Source: Biomphalaria glabrata (Eukaryota > Mollusca > Gastropoda > Planorbidae). Taken from it: a DNA stretch of 64,000 bases. Below the pieces are notes generated by a model. That model worked only from the letters and a program-made list of their open reading frames with translations, made no database searches and was not told the origin of the DNA. The position numbers and the translations under genes are program-made. Shown one piece after another: positions 31,437 to 42,700 of the stretch (within the stretch, counting starts at the first letter, position 1; each line of letters begins with the position of its first letter). The stretch is taken from contig NC_074721.1 in NCBI RefSeq assembly GCF_947242115.1, positions 35,251,754 to 35,315,753 on the forward strand. The letters are read 5' to 3'.

Positions 31437-31505
31437 ATAGGGCAGATGTAAAGGTCATCTGTTTCCTTGGCCCACGGTTAACGAGGGTATCATGTGGCCA
31501 GCGCA
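31437..31505 (-). repeat. SINE family 2 fragment
   Basis: GATGTAAAGGTCATCTG...GTTAACGAGGGTATCATGTG, the tail part of the SINE in reverse, lacking the head; its left neighbour is the interrupted minisatellite. Confidence 0.65.
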
Positions 31506-31526
31506 ACGCAACACATATATATATAT

Positions 31527-31595
31527 GTGTGTGTGTGTGTGCGTGTGCGTGTGTGTGTAATATGTATGTATGTGTGACATTGTGTGTATATGTAC

Positions 31596-31672
<77 letters not shown>
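31527..31672. repeat. (TG)n and (TA)n microsatellites
   Basis: Alternating TG/TA runs over about 145 bp, the last 68 bp being pure TA. ORFs made of YIYIYI are artefacts. Confidence 0.9.
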
Positions 31673-31679
<7 letters not shown>

Positions 31680-31984
31680 TAGTTCTACATCTTTAGTGTA
31701 AAACTCAAATTGTACATCTCTAGTATAAATCTCTTATGCACATCTCTAAAGTATATCTATCTTTAGCTGTACATCTTTAGTTAAACATATCTCTAGTGTA
31801 TATTTAAGTCCTTATTATAAATCTTCTAATAGTCAGGGGGGGGGGCATTATATCGTTGTTGAAAGATAATGGAATGGGGAGGGCTGGGGATTTTTATTTT
31901 CTGTTTTTTTTAATACAAAAAGTGGGGGGGGGGTATCGGTATGAGACTTTGGAGTTGAAAATACGTAAAAGGGGTTGGATATTA

Positions 31985-32720
31985 AACTTAAAGAGGGCTG
32001 GGTGTTCAACTTGAAGAAGGCTGGGTGTTCAACTTCAAGAGGGCTGGGTCTTTAGCTTGAAGAGGGCTGGGTCTTTAACTTGAAGAGGAATGAGTGTTTA
32101 ACTTGAAGAGGGCTGGGTGTTTAACTTGAAGATGAATGAGAGTTTAACTTGAAGATGAATGAGAGTTTAACTTGAAGAGGGCTGGGTCTTCAACTTGTAG
32201 AGGGCTAGGTGTTCAACTTCAAGAGGGCTGGATGTTCAACTTCAAGAGGACTGGGTCTTTAGCTTGAAGAGGAATGAGAGTTTAACTTGAAGAGGGCTGA
32301 GTGTTTAACTTGAAGAGGGCTGGGTGTTTAACTTGAAGAGGGCTGGGTATTTAACTTGAAGAGGAATGAGAGTTTAACTTGAAGAGGAATGAGAGTTTAA
32401 CTTGAAGAGGGCTGGGTCTTCAACTTGTAGAGGGCTGGGTGTTTAACTTGAAGAGGGTTGAGTGTTTAACTTGAAGAGGGCTGGGTGTTTAACTTCAAGA
32501 GGGCTGGGTCTTTAGCTTGAAGAGGGCTGGGTCTTTAACTTGAAGCGGAATGAGTGTTTAACTTGAAGAGGGCTGGGTGTTTAACTTGAAGATGAATGAG
32601 AGTTTAACTTGAAGAGGGCTGGGTCTTCAACTTGTAGAGGGCTGGGTGTTTAACTTGAAGAGGGTTGAGTGTTTAACTTGAAGAGGGTTGGGTGTTCAAA
32701 TTGAAGAGGATCGGGTGTTT
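31985..32720 (+). repeat. 23-bp minisatellite, about 32 copies
   Basis: Tandem units of GAGGGCTGGGTGTTTAACTTGAA with two main variant classes (GGCTGGGT and GAATGAGAG). The period is not a multiple of three, so it is not coding. Variant units recur in blocks, suggesting segmental duplication within the array. Confidence 0.9.
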
Positions 32721-33019
32721 AAAAAAAAATTCGTCAACAAAAAGTTATGAATTAAATTAATGCAATATTTACTGATATGTTATCCCGAAGGCAACTTTAC
32801 AGTCATTTAATGTTTCCATTGTGTGGCTTCACTTTTAGATTTCAAATGTTGATATTTTTTTTTCTTGATGGAGATAGTAGAAAAGGTTTGTTCCTAATTG
32901 TTAATCAATTTTAAACAGTTTGTACATGAATACGTCAGTTAAAGCAAGTTGGCGTTAAACTGGTCAAGCGTTTCCGTGGGACACCTCTGTTAAGCGACCA
33001 CCTTTCAGCTCACCAAAAA

Positions 33020-33360
33020 TACTTCCTTTGGTACGCGTTCGTCGCCCTTATGGGATGCGTGTCCTGCTGGGCGTAACTGCCGGACTATACTGTCCATTAC
33101 CGGCATTCACAAGAACATCGCTGTTAGTAGTGCAATCTTGCCCCAGCATGTCCATGATGGTGTGCAAGTATCTTTTGGTGAAAGCGTTCAAGAAGTCTCT
33201 GTTGCTTTCTGCATAGCGTGTCTCAGATCCATATAGAAGGGTTGAGAGAGTCACTGCTTGGTACGCACTGATTTGTATAGGCAGGCGGAACGAAACTCTC
33301 CACTGGAAGCAAACCAGGGGTCCTCTCCGTATTACTCGCTCTCGTAATTCGGGGATCACT
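33020..33360 (-). mobile_element. RTE-like LINE RT C-terminal fragment
   Basis: Minus-strand translation reads ISAYQAVTLSTLLYGSET, then NAFTKRYLHTIMDMLGQD and TNSDVLVNAG, the region after the RT palm found in RTE-type LINEs (YRAVVLPTLLYGSETW... pattern). Too short to be functional; flanked by GC-rich sequence of unknown origin. Confidence 0.65.
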
Positions 33361-34020
33361 GTTGGTCTCGGCCTCCTCGCGGCGGCCCATGGAAACGCTG
33401 TGAACGTCTCTAGCAGCGGCTAACGAAGACCATCCTCCGCTCGTGGTTTCAAAAATCGAACGAATGGAGTACGTAAAGTCCAGAGTCCAGCCCAACGTGT
33501 GGGAACCTGTGCATTAAAGTGGACAGAGTGCGTTGGTACGATAGGCACGTTCAATAAGCGTCGTGGGATTTCGAAATTTTGTTTCCGGAGACAACGCCAT
33601 TGCATTAAGCCGCCACACCAATTGCGGCCCGAAGGGCCCTGAGGATAACGGTCGTGACAACCTCTCCAATACCTTCCAGGTATGCTCGGCAGTGCGACGA
33701 GGGCTTAAGCTAGCCAAGAGCTCGAGTTTTAGGTAGGTAGCAATGTCTCAACTGGTGAGACCCCTAAGTCTAACATGCAACCCATTACTCGAACTGGTGC
33801 ATGCGGGGGTTTCGCCTTGTGCGGAGACAAGCGAACCCTACAGAACACTGTCAGCTACCTGCTGTAATGGATTAATCCCAGTACGGAGCCTTAATGCATG
33901 GAGGCGAACAAATGCACTACTGGAGTTTGTCAGAATATTATCAACTTTCCTTAAAAGCGATACGTCATTTGATACTATGCTTCCGAGATTGAAGGGAGGG
34001 AAGGCGGGGCTACGGTACTC
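33361..34020. other. GC-richer unassigned region
   Basis: Higher GC than the surroundings, with short ORFs on both strands and no recognised protein. Possibly an old repeat adjoining the LINE fragment; no ends identified. Confidence 0.35.
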
Positions 34021-34784
34021 CACAAGAAAGGGACCTCAACAACAGAGAAAAAAAAACAGGCTATATTTCGAAGGGTCAGCAACTTCACGTTTTTTTATAC
34101 AATATTGTTTCGCATTTTTACCGACAATAGGCCTACTTTATTAAATCTTCCAGTTGGCAACATAGCCTTGGTTTTTAAAAAAAATGTCTGCTCGTAATAT
34201 ATATCGAATTCGCTCCATGTGTAAACCCTTTTAAAAAGATGTAGCCTACATTTTGTGTTACTTAAATATGCAATGAGATCATTTTTTTTTAAATAGGTTA
34301 ATTTAATTTAATGTACAAGTACTCTCTCTTTTTATAATATGGCGCGTGCTTTTAGATAGTAGGCTAGCATTTTTATTAAGGTTTTGAAAAAGTGTAAGGG
34401 GTATCCACATACTTAAGTCTGACCCTGCTAAGGGGGGTATCCATTCACGTAATATTTGGGGCTAGGTGTATTTAATTGGGCGACTTCTGGAACATAACAT
34501 CATATATATTTCAATAACACTTTTTTTTTTCGGCATTAAAATTTTTTTTATAGTTCTAGAGTATAGACTAAGTGTTTCTGTATTCCACAGGTCTCCTCTG
34601 TTACAACTGATTTAACTCAAAAGCAATTGGCAGAACTAATTATTTTTCTGATCTTTGCTGAATTACAGAGTATGGGGCAACAAATTGAATTGAGCAGTTC
34701 AAAAGCAGGATACAATTTTGTTTTAATTGTATACCATTAATTATACTCCTACCTGCAAAAGAAAAAAACACGTATTGTTTCCCT
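34021..34784. other. AT-rich, no feature recognised
   Basis: No ORF, repeat match or RNA motif found by reading. Confidence 0.4.
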
Positions 34785-34788
34785 TTAA

Positions 34789-35041
34789 CTCTTTCTCTCC
34801 TGATCGACGATACCATCGTTGATTTGATCTCATTAAATTAAATAAATGTTTCATTTTATAAACCTGACTTTGTGTTATATAAAAGAGCATGCACTTCCCT
34901 TCAATTCTATACCAAATACAACACTTTCTGATAACAAACAACAAAGCTATTGAAGCTTAATCATAACAGGGGAGTGAGACAGTAATGGACAGTATGAAGA
35001 ATTCCTTCGAAACGCGGACACATAATAACGGAGAGAAAGAG
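34789..35041. mobile_element. TTAA MITE, copy 2 (253 bp)
   Basis: Perfect 12-bp terminal inverted repeats CTCTTTCTCTCC / GGAGAGAAAGAG between intact TTAA copies (34785-34788 and 35042-35045). Shares the internal palindrome region (CGACGATACCATCGTTGATT) and GGAGAG end with the copy at 14825-15068. No ORF of note; presumably mobilised in trans. Confidence 0.85.
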
Positions 35042-35354
35042 TTAAGAATGTTACTTCCTCCTCTCCACCCCAACCCACCTCTTAGTATCAGCCCTTTATT
35101 TAGGTCATTCATTTCACGTTATTTTCCTCCGTTAACTTTGGCACGCCACATCCCGAGACGTGTCATTAAGTGTCATAGGAATGTTCTTTACACCATTGGA
35201 TTTTGTTTTTCTATTCTATATTTAGTTTGAAATGTCATACAACTATAAATTATTGATTATTAGGATGGTCTATCACGTTTAGTCTAGCCCGTAGTCCTTT
35301 TTATTTGAACAGCAAATGGTCAAGATTGCAATTAAAATGAAGTAGTGTGTGTTT

Positions 35355-35645
35355 AATTGCTGTAGTATTTTACGTCTCGAGAGACGATCTTTTCGCTTTG
35401 CAACTTCAAGGCATCTGTAATCCGCGACACTTCTTTTATGCTCGCTCTCCATGTGGATCTAATCCAGTGCCACTTTTTCCCAGCTGCTATGTCGATTTTG
35501 AAAAGCTTCATGTCGCGTTTGCATACATCCGTATACCGTAAAAGTGGACGACCAGCGGCTCTCCTGACTTGTTAGATCGCCATACAGAATGTCTTGTGGA
35601 ATTCGGCCTATGGCATTCTACGAACTTGACCAAGCCAGCCAAGGC
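35355..35645 (-). mobile_element. RTE-like LINE 3' terminal coding fragment
   Basis: Minus-strand translation WLGQVRRMP, then QVRRAAGRPLLRYTDVCKRD and WRASIKEVSR matches the C-terminal tail of RTE-type LINE proteins (WLGHVxRM...GRPxLRxKDVCKRDL pattern). Two in-frame stops; dead. Confidence 0.65.
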
Positions 35646-35849
35646 TTCTGCTGCTGATAATTGGCTAATAAGACAATTATAGCAGACCCATAGAGTTATG
35701 TGTCAAAGCAATCCCAGGATGCCTTGTTGTGCTCAGTCTGCATAACACAAATCCGAGTTCTTACAGCAATTATTTGCAATGGGGAAACTTGTCGTTAAGT
35801 CTTCTTTCTTGAGCGCCCCTGACGTCACTACTAAGTGTCACTACTCTAT

Positions 35850-36045
35850 GGGAAGCGTGGTTGAGAGGCTTGAACTTGGCTTGGCTACCTAAGACGGGGG
35901 CACGAGGTTCAACACCCGACTAGAGCAGAGTTGTGTTTACTGAGCGCCAGTACGGAAAACCTTCTCCCAGATACCCCCTCCCCATAAATAACATCGGAGC
36001 ATGCTATAAACTCGGCATGAAAATAGCGCTATATAAAACCTAATT
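35850..36045 (+). repeat. SINE family 3, copy 1
   Basis: tRNA-like head GGAAGCGTGGTTGAGAGGCT with GAGGTTCAACACCCGAC, then AGAGTTGTGTTTAC, CCCAGATACCCCCTCCCC and TAGCGCTATATAAAA. A second copy is at 45799-45960. Confidence 0.7.
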
Positions 36046-36657
36046 TATTTATCTATTCGTCTCTAACTATTTTTGACGTAACTTCCGGTCTACACTTTTA
36101 GTTACGAGATTTCTTCTCACAAATAAAACTAGTTCTTACTTGTTCTAAATATGAATGGAACAGCCTGTAACAACTGACCAGAAGGTTTCTTTGAAGATAT
36201 TATTTTGATCCCACATCCACCCTGCTATTGTTAAGCATTATAAACAAGAATCACGGCGCCTGGTGATTACATATGCCCAACCTGTGACCGCAGCTGTGTA
36301 TCAAGGATTGGCCTCTTTAGTCACACAAGGTTGCAAAGGGAAATGATTGTTTCTCGAACGTAAAATGCCACAGACAAATAAATATCTATCACATTTACTG
36401 GATTCTGATTGATTTCATATGTAACAATGAAAAAGAAAAAAAAAAAAAGCAGCAAATGAAATACTGTGAACTATATTCCCCCTTCTGACTAACTACAACA
36501 CAGTGACATGATCTGTTAAAACTCAAAGTGGTGTGTTTGGTCTGGATACAAATAAAGAAAACACAAAATTTTAAAGCCATTGAAAAAAAAATGAAAGCAA
36601 TATAAACAACAACAACAAAAAACAACAATAGTATGGTTCACATTAAAACAAAATTTC

Positions 36658-36663
36658 TTTATT
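36658..36663 (-). terminator. Polyadenylation signal of FASTKD-family gene
   Basis: AATAAA on the minus strand 47 nt past the stop codon, giving a very short 3' UTR. Confidence 0.5.
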
Positions 36664-36709
36664 AATTTTTCAAGTGGATAAAGAAATAAATATACTCTAA
36701 AAACTGAAT

Positions 36710-39700
36710 TCAATCTTCAATACTTTTCACAGCCAATTTTATTTTCTCTGTGATCTTATTGATGTGCTCAAGAACACCCATATTTGGCTTCAAATCTAAA
36801 TATGTTATCTGCAATAGAATATAGACAAAACATTTACTTGATCTGACTCTCCAGTTAGTAAAGATTAAGTTCAATAAACATGAGCATGTCCTTCCACTTA
36901 CATGTATAGGTATGTAGCCTAAATGTTTCAAAAGCCTAGCAGCGATGTTGTAAGAGCCAGTGGGCGACTGGTCAGGTCCAACGACACCAGGGAAGGGAAC
37001 TAACTGTAGGGCTAGCCTGTGGCATTCACAAGGAATAAAAAGTACATATCAAATGATTATTACCTCAGTAAAAACAATGAAATGTATGTCATATCATAAT
37101 GCATGGTAATCTATTGCAGGGAAATAAATATCACACGCTTGATGTATGGCTATAAAAAAGATTATTAAAAAAATGATAACCCTAGAGTAAAGTCATAAAA
37201 GTGCTGCCTAATATGTTCATAAAAGTGCTGCCTAATAAGTTCCCAAGGGTGCCTAAGTTTGTGCAAATACCAGGTTATTGTGAAAGGTTTTTAAAAATAC
37301 TGCAAATACAAGTATTTATGTATATGTTTGGATGTATGTATGTTTTACATGTTTGGATGTTCCTTTAGAATTTAAAATTATTACATCATAGCCCAAACTT
37401 CCCACATCATAGCAGCATTTGGCCAGTCCATTAAAAAATTCAGCCCCAAAGACCAAATTTAGCAGACAACCAGTGCAGTTCCAAAATAAAGTAGCGGCAC
37501 CCTTTGAGTCAAAAACTACAACAAAAAGATAACTGCATTCCTTCTGTCTGCTTATCTCTATCTGACTTCATCTCATTTATAGAAGCAACAAATGTAAAAT
37601 AACTTAAGAGTGAAACAAACCCATCTCAATAAATCTTCTAGTTCAATCACATTCAAAAACAGAACAATATTTTAAACAATGAAATCATTTTAAAGCTCAT
37701 ATTCTTGTTGACTGGAGGCGTGGTGGCTGAGCAGTAAAGCTCTCTGCTTTCGAACCGAGGTCCCGGGTTCAAATCCTGGTGGAGACAGGTATTTTTATTT
37801 TCACGATCTTTGGGCACCTCTGAGTCTACCCAGCTCTAATGGGTACTTGACATTAGTTGGGGAAAAGTAAAGGCAGATGGTCGTTGTGTTGGCCATATGA
37901 CACCCTCGTTAACCCTTTGCCACAGAAACTGACGACCTTTACATCATCTGCCCGATAGATCACAAGGTCTGAACGGGGACCTTTACTTACTTATTCTTGT
38001 TGACTAAATACAACAACTGCTTCTTTAATACAAAGGTTTAAAGAACTTGTATCTACCTGTACAGTTTTTCATGGCCCTGTTCACTCTGAATAGCAGTTAT
38101 AGGCCTGACTTCTCCATTCTTGTTGGCACACATGACATAATCTAAATCCAAAACAAAAGAGTTGCTTTTATGTGCATATTGTAACTCCTTGCTTAATAGT
38201 ACATAATGTAAGTGAGGGGAGAAAGACATAAAGATTACTTTATGTTGGAATGGCTTTTTTTTAAATGCTTCTTGCCTTTACACTAGAAAAACATTAAAAA
38301 TGCTTTTCTAAAAAAGACAATACCTCCTTTATACAACTTATAGAGCGATTTGTTTTCTGTTAATAACCAATAAATGTTAGATTAAAAAACAATGGACTAT
38401 TTTTTAACCCCCCCCCCTTTTCCCCAACAAAGAATCCTGGTTAAGCAAATGTATAGATCTACTACACTCTATAATATTCTAATAATAGGCATTTAGATCT
38501 AGACTTAGAAGACAATGCAAAAAAATTTCATTTACATTAATTTATTCAACTCTTGAATTAATAAGGCCTTAAATTTGGAAATTCATGAACACGATGTTCC
38601 TTTCAAAATCGATGTAGACCTAGTTCTCTAGCCAAAGTTAAATTTATTTTTTTTTTACTTTGAAAAATTATAACAGCAAAACAAGCTAGTAATTCTTTTC
38701 CAAATGCTATACCAGTACATCAACTGTTAATTTTATAGGAAAATCATTAGAGCCATTTTTGAGATCCATGTCAAGATTTCAGGTTCCACCCTCCATGGAA
38801 TTAGTGACTTGAATAGAGGCAATGTAAAAAGCTAGCAGGGCCACCAAATTCAAAATTTAAAAAAAAAATGCAATGTGATTCTTCAGAATGGAAAATCCAC
38901 AAATGAGGTATACAAGTTGTAGAAACATATACTGAGATACTTCTGGCCAAACACCATTTCAAACAAGGGAGATTAAGATTAAGACAGAACCATTTTGTAG
39001 TCTATGGAAGATGAACATTGGTGAGCTAGGTACTTAGAAAGAGGACTAATGGACTAATAGTTGAACTAGTGTAACCTATCATTCTAATAGGAAGAGGTTA
39101 TAGCCGAGGTCAAAATAAAATGTTATTCGCTTGTTGATGTGCTAATTGGTAAATACTGACAAGGATTGACTTGGGGATGCTTGTCAAAGTAGTAACTTTT
39201 AAAGAAAGCCAGCCTAAGATAGTTTTAAGATTTGCTCCTGTGAGCCACCAGTTACCAAACTAATGCTTTGCTTCAAGGACACATAACTCTTCATAGGCCA
39301 AAAAGTGCAAAGATAAAACTGACCTGTCCTGACACCATCTTGTATAACTTGCCCACTCTGTACATATGTCTTCATGTCTGCAAACTTGCTGAGGGCTCTC
39401 TCAAAAGTCTCAGTCAGAGCTTTGTCTGTACAGCCAGAAGTTACCTGAAACAAAGACAATCTATGACTCCCATGTCTTATGGGCACATATGACTTAAGAA
39501 ACATGACATCTATGTAAAATGTGGGTAACCATTAACTTGCATGACAAAACCCTTGGCACAATTTATGCCAAAATTTGAAACTTAAGGTTACAGTGAGGTT
39601 GGAAAGAAAATGCCCCAAAACAAACCTACCTCGGCTAAACTGAAGAATTCTGTAGAAAGAAAAGCACCCTTGTAGTTTGGAATTTCATATTTAGCAGCCA

Positions 39701-42700
39701 AGCTGATCACAGCAAGCCTCTGTAAAGCGGCATGTTTCATGTGGCCTTCACAGATTTCTAAACACAATACAAATAAATATGCACTAGAATAGAACATACC
39801 AAGAGATAGCTATGTTCAATAACAAAGACACATGTTTTGTACAAGTGAAAGCTAATAATGTGTTTCTGAAGTTGAGTGTTCAATAAGAGAAATCTTTCTC
39901 AAGGCTTGCTGTTCTTGTTATCTATCATTTGAAATATTGCACATATTATTGATTATTTCATACCCTCTGCTGCTACAAGTGAATTGACCTTAGAATATTA
40001 CCCTTACCCTTATTTGATGTGGCAATTTTTAAGGCCAGCGGTTAACGAGGGTGTCATGCGGCCAGCACGATGACCAACACCTTTACTTTCCCCCAACTAA
40101 GGTTATGTACCAATTAGAGTTGAGTGGGGTGTCTTAAAAATGTCAAAATCCCTATTCTTCAACAAGATTGAAACCCGCGACCCGTCGTCTCAGATGCCAA
40201 ACACTTTACCCCCCATTCCATTAGAATATTAATTGTGTATTCAGGTTTTTCAGGTTTAGCAATTATGTCAATCACAGGGGGTAAAAATGGCTGGCTTGCA
40301 ATAGTGTAGTTAATGCTTTAAGTTTCTTGTTTTAATTTGGTCCAGCCAAGTTTTTATTTGATCTGTTTACAATATTTCTCACTATATTTATGCATTTTAT
40401 TTTATCTATGTTTACAATATTTCTCAATATATTTATACATTTTATTTTATCTATGTTTACAATATTTCTCTCTATATTTATGCATTTTATTTTATCTATG
40501 TTTACAATATTTCTCTATATATTTATACATTTTATTTTATCTATGTTTACAATATTTCTCAATATATTTATACATTTTATTTTATCTATGTTAACAATAT
40601 TTCTCACTATATTTATGCATTTTATTTTATCTATGTTTGCAATATTTCTCTCTATATTTATACATTTTATGTTATCTTTGTTTACAATACTTTCAACACA
40701 TTTGTTTATCCTGCAACAATATATCTTTATATATCTCTAGTGGTAACTTTAAATACTTTTAGAGCTTGTAAGCAAAATAAAATTCAATATTTACCCAAAA
40801 CTTCTGAAACAAACTCTGGTTGAAGCAATTTTTTAGCCTGATCAGAAGGAAGGGACTTCAGTACTGCCAGGCACCAGCCACAGGTGACTTTTTCAAAAGG
40901 CAAGAAATTTTCTTCAACAGCCACCATTGCTATTTCTGTTGAAGTTGGAACATAGGCAAACACAAACAAATCAAATAAGTATTTACGGGTTATATAAAAT
41001 TAAGCAAAATTAATATACACTAATATTACATTTCAAAGTTGGTATATATGCAAAAAAATAAATAAATGAAATGTTTCATCTAAATAAAAAGACCAAAGAA
41101 AATATTAAGGCTAGTCTGAAACATCAAACGAAAACAGTTTTCATTTAGGCTCAAACATTCACATAGATTGTGAAGATTATTTGTTCCAAGAAAACATTGG
41201 GCAGACTATTTGTATACAGCCTAGTTTTCATGCTACAGCATACTCATTATGGTCCAATCTCTTTGGTGGACGTGGCGGGAGGGGTAGGGAGGCCACTCAA
41301 ATATCCAAAATGTTTGTGAAAGGATGTCATGACATTGTGAGATTTGAACAACTCTTTAAGGTGGTTGCTATACTATAGGATAGAAGTGTTTGGACCATAG
41401 ACTTAAAGAGAGAAATAAAAAAAAAAAAACATTTCAAAAACACTTTTTACAAAAAAGCAAAACTTATATGAGGTGTACTTGAATCAGTTTGTTTGGAATC
41501 AGTCATGTCATTACATTTGTAAGAGATCTAGACCAACAACAATTAATGTGTGAGATTAGAAATATTTATAGTTTTAGTTCAGCGCTATTTCATGCTTTTA
41601 GCTTTCTCAATACGCTATGATCCTATCACTTATCTGGAATAGTTGGGAAAATGGGAAAAAAAAAGGGGGGGGGGGAGTGGAGAGAAAGAGATATCTGGGG
41701 GAATTTTACCAAAATTCCATTTTAACTCATGGCTCAATGGGAGATTGTAAAGTTACAATATATTGTTTGTTTTAATTAAACTTACTTTAAAGCATCAACT
41801 TATAAAGGGGACTAATTCAGCTTATATCACCACTTCAGTTAAATTCAATTTCTTTCCCTTGTTCAAGATACCAAACAAAAAAATTAATTACCAATAGTTA
41901 ATTAACTAATTGGTTGATTCTTGTGTTGTCAGGTAAAAGAAATAATTGTGTACAATTTCAGCTTGATCCGAGATTGGGTGTCAGAGAAATAACGTGTGCA
42001 AACTTTTCCCAGACAAACAGAATAAAGCTTTGTACATTAATACTGCTTGTAAAACAATTTTAATTTTAAAAAATGTAAGTGAAATGTTTGTATCATATTC
42101 ATGGAAACTTTCATGATTGATATCAAGTGATAACCGACCTTTAACACTGTGAGTTTCTTTATCATTAGAAGGCATCTCTGCCAAGTTTGCCAGAGACAAC
42201 AAGCTGTTTTTGGCATCTTTTGCTGATAGGAGTTTCCAGTCATCATATAAAGATTTCTTGCAAGCAGACATAAGGCTGTCATTTCTCCATCGAAGGTGAG
42301 ACAAAGATGTTAGCACAGTCGCTGCTAGGCTAACAGAGTCCAGGGGAACTAAGGACATTTGAGAAGTCAATTTGTCGAGAAATCTTTCATTCCTGTAGTT
42401 TAAAACAGAACAAGAATACAGCAGATTATTCAGCTGTACAACACTGAAGTCACTGAGGTCGGCCATAAACAATCGATGAAAGACTGCATTGAGGACCATT
42501 AAATTCCTGTTTTTCCATCTGGATAGAAGGATTATCACCTTAGACAAATCCTTGCTTTTTAATTCATCAACCAGATTCAAAATTCTGGTCTCTAAGTTAA
42601 CACTAACTACAGGCAAGGTTTCAGCGTCAATCACTTGACTGATGTGTTCTGCAACAGAATGACTGCTGTCTTCACTTGATATGCTTTTATTCTCATGCAC

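Larger units (their letters stand above)
31290..31810. repeat. TGTACATCTCTAGT minisatellite, split
   Basis: Degenerate units of TGTACATCTCTAGTT occur at 31290-31400 and resume at 31676-31810. Between them lie a SINE family 2 fragment (31437-31505), a (TG)n run (31527-31600) and a (TA)n run (31605-31672). Confidence 0.6.

Noticed and set aside
33743-34144. A 133-codon plus-strand ORF in GC-richer DNA
   Set aside because: No similarity recognised and the region adjoins LINE debris; ORF length is not surprising at that composition.
37714-37800. A tRNA gene (GTGGCTGAGC...GGTTCAAATCC)
   Set aside because: The A- and B-box-like head is followed by a conserved 200-bp body shared with five other loci, so it is a SINE head rather than a functional tRNA gene.
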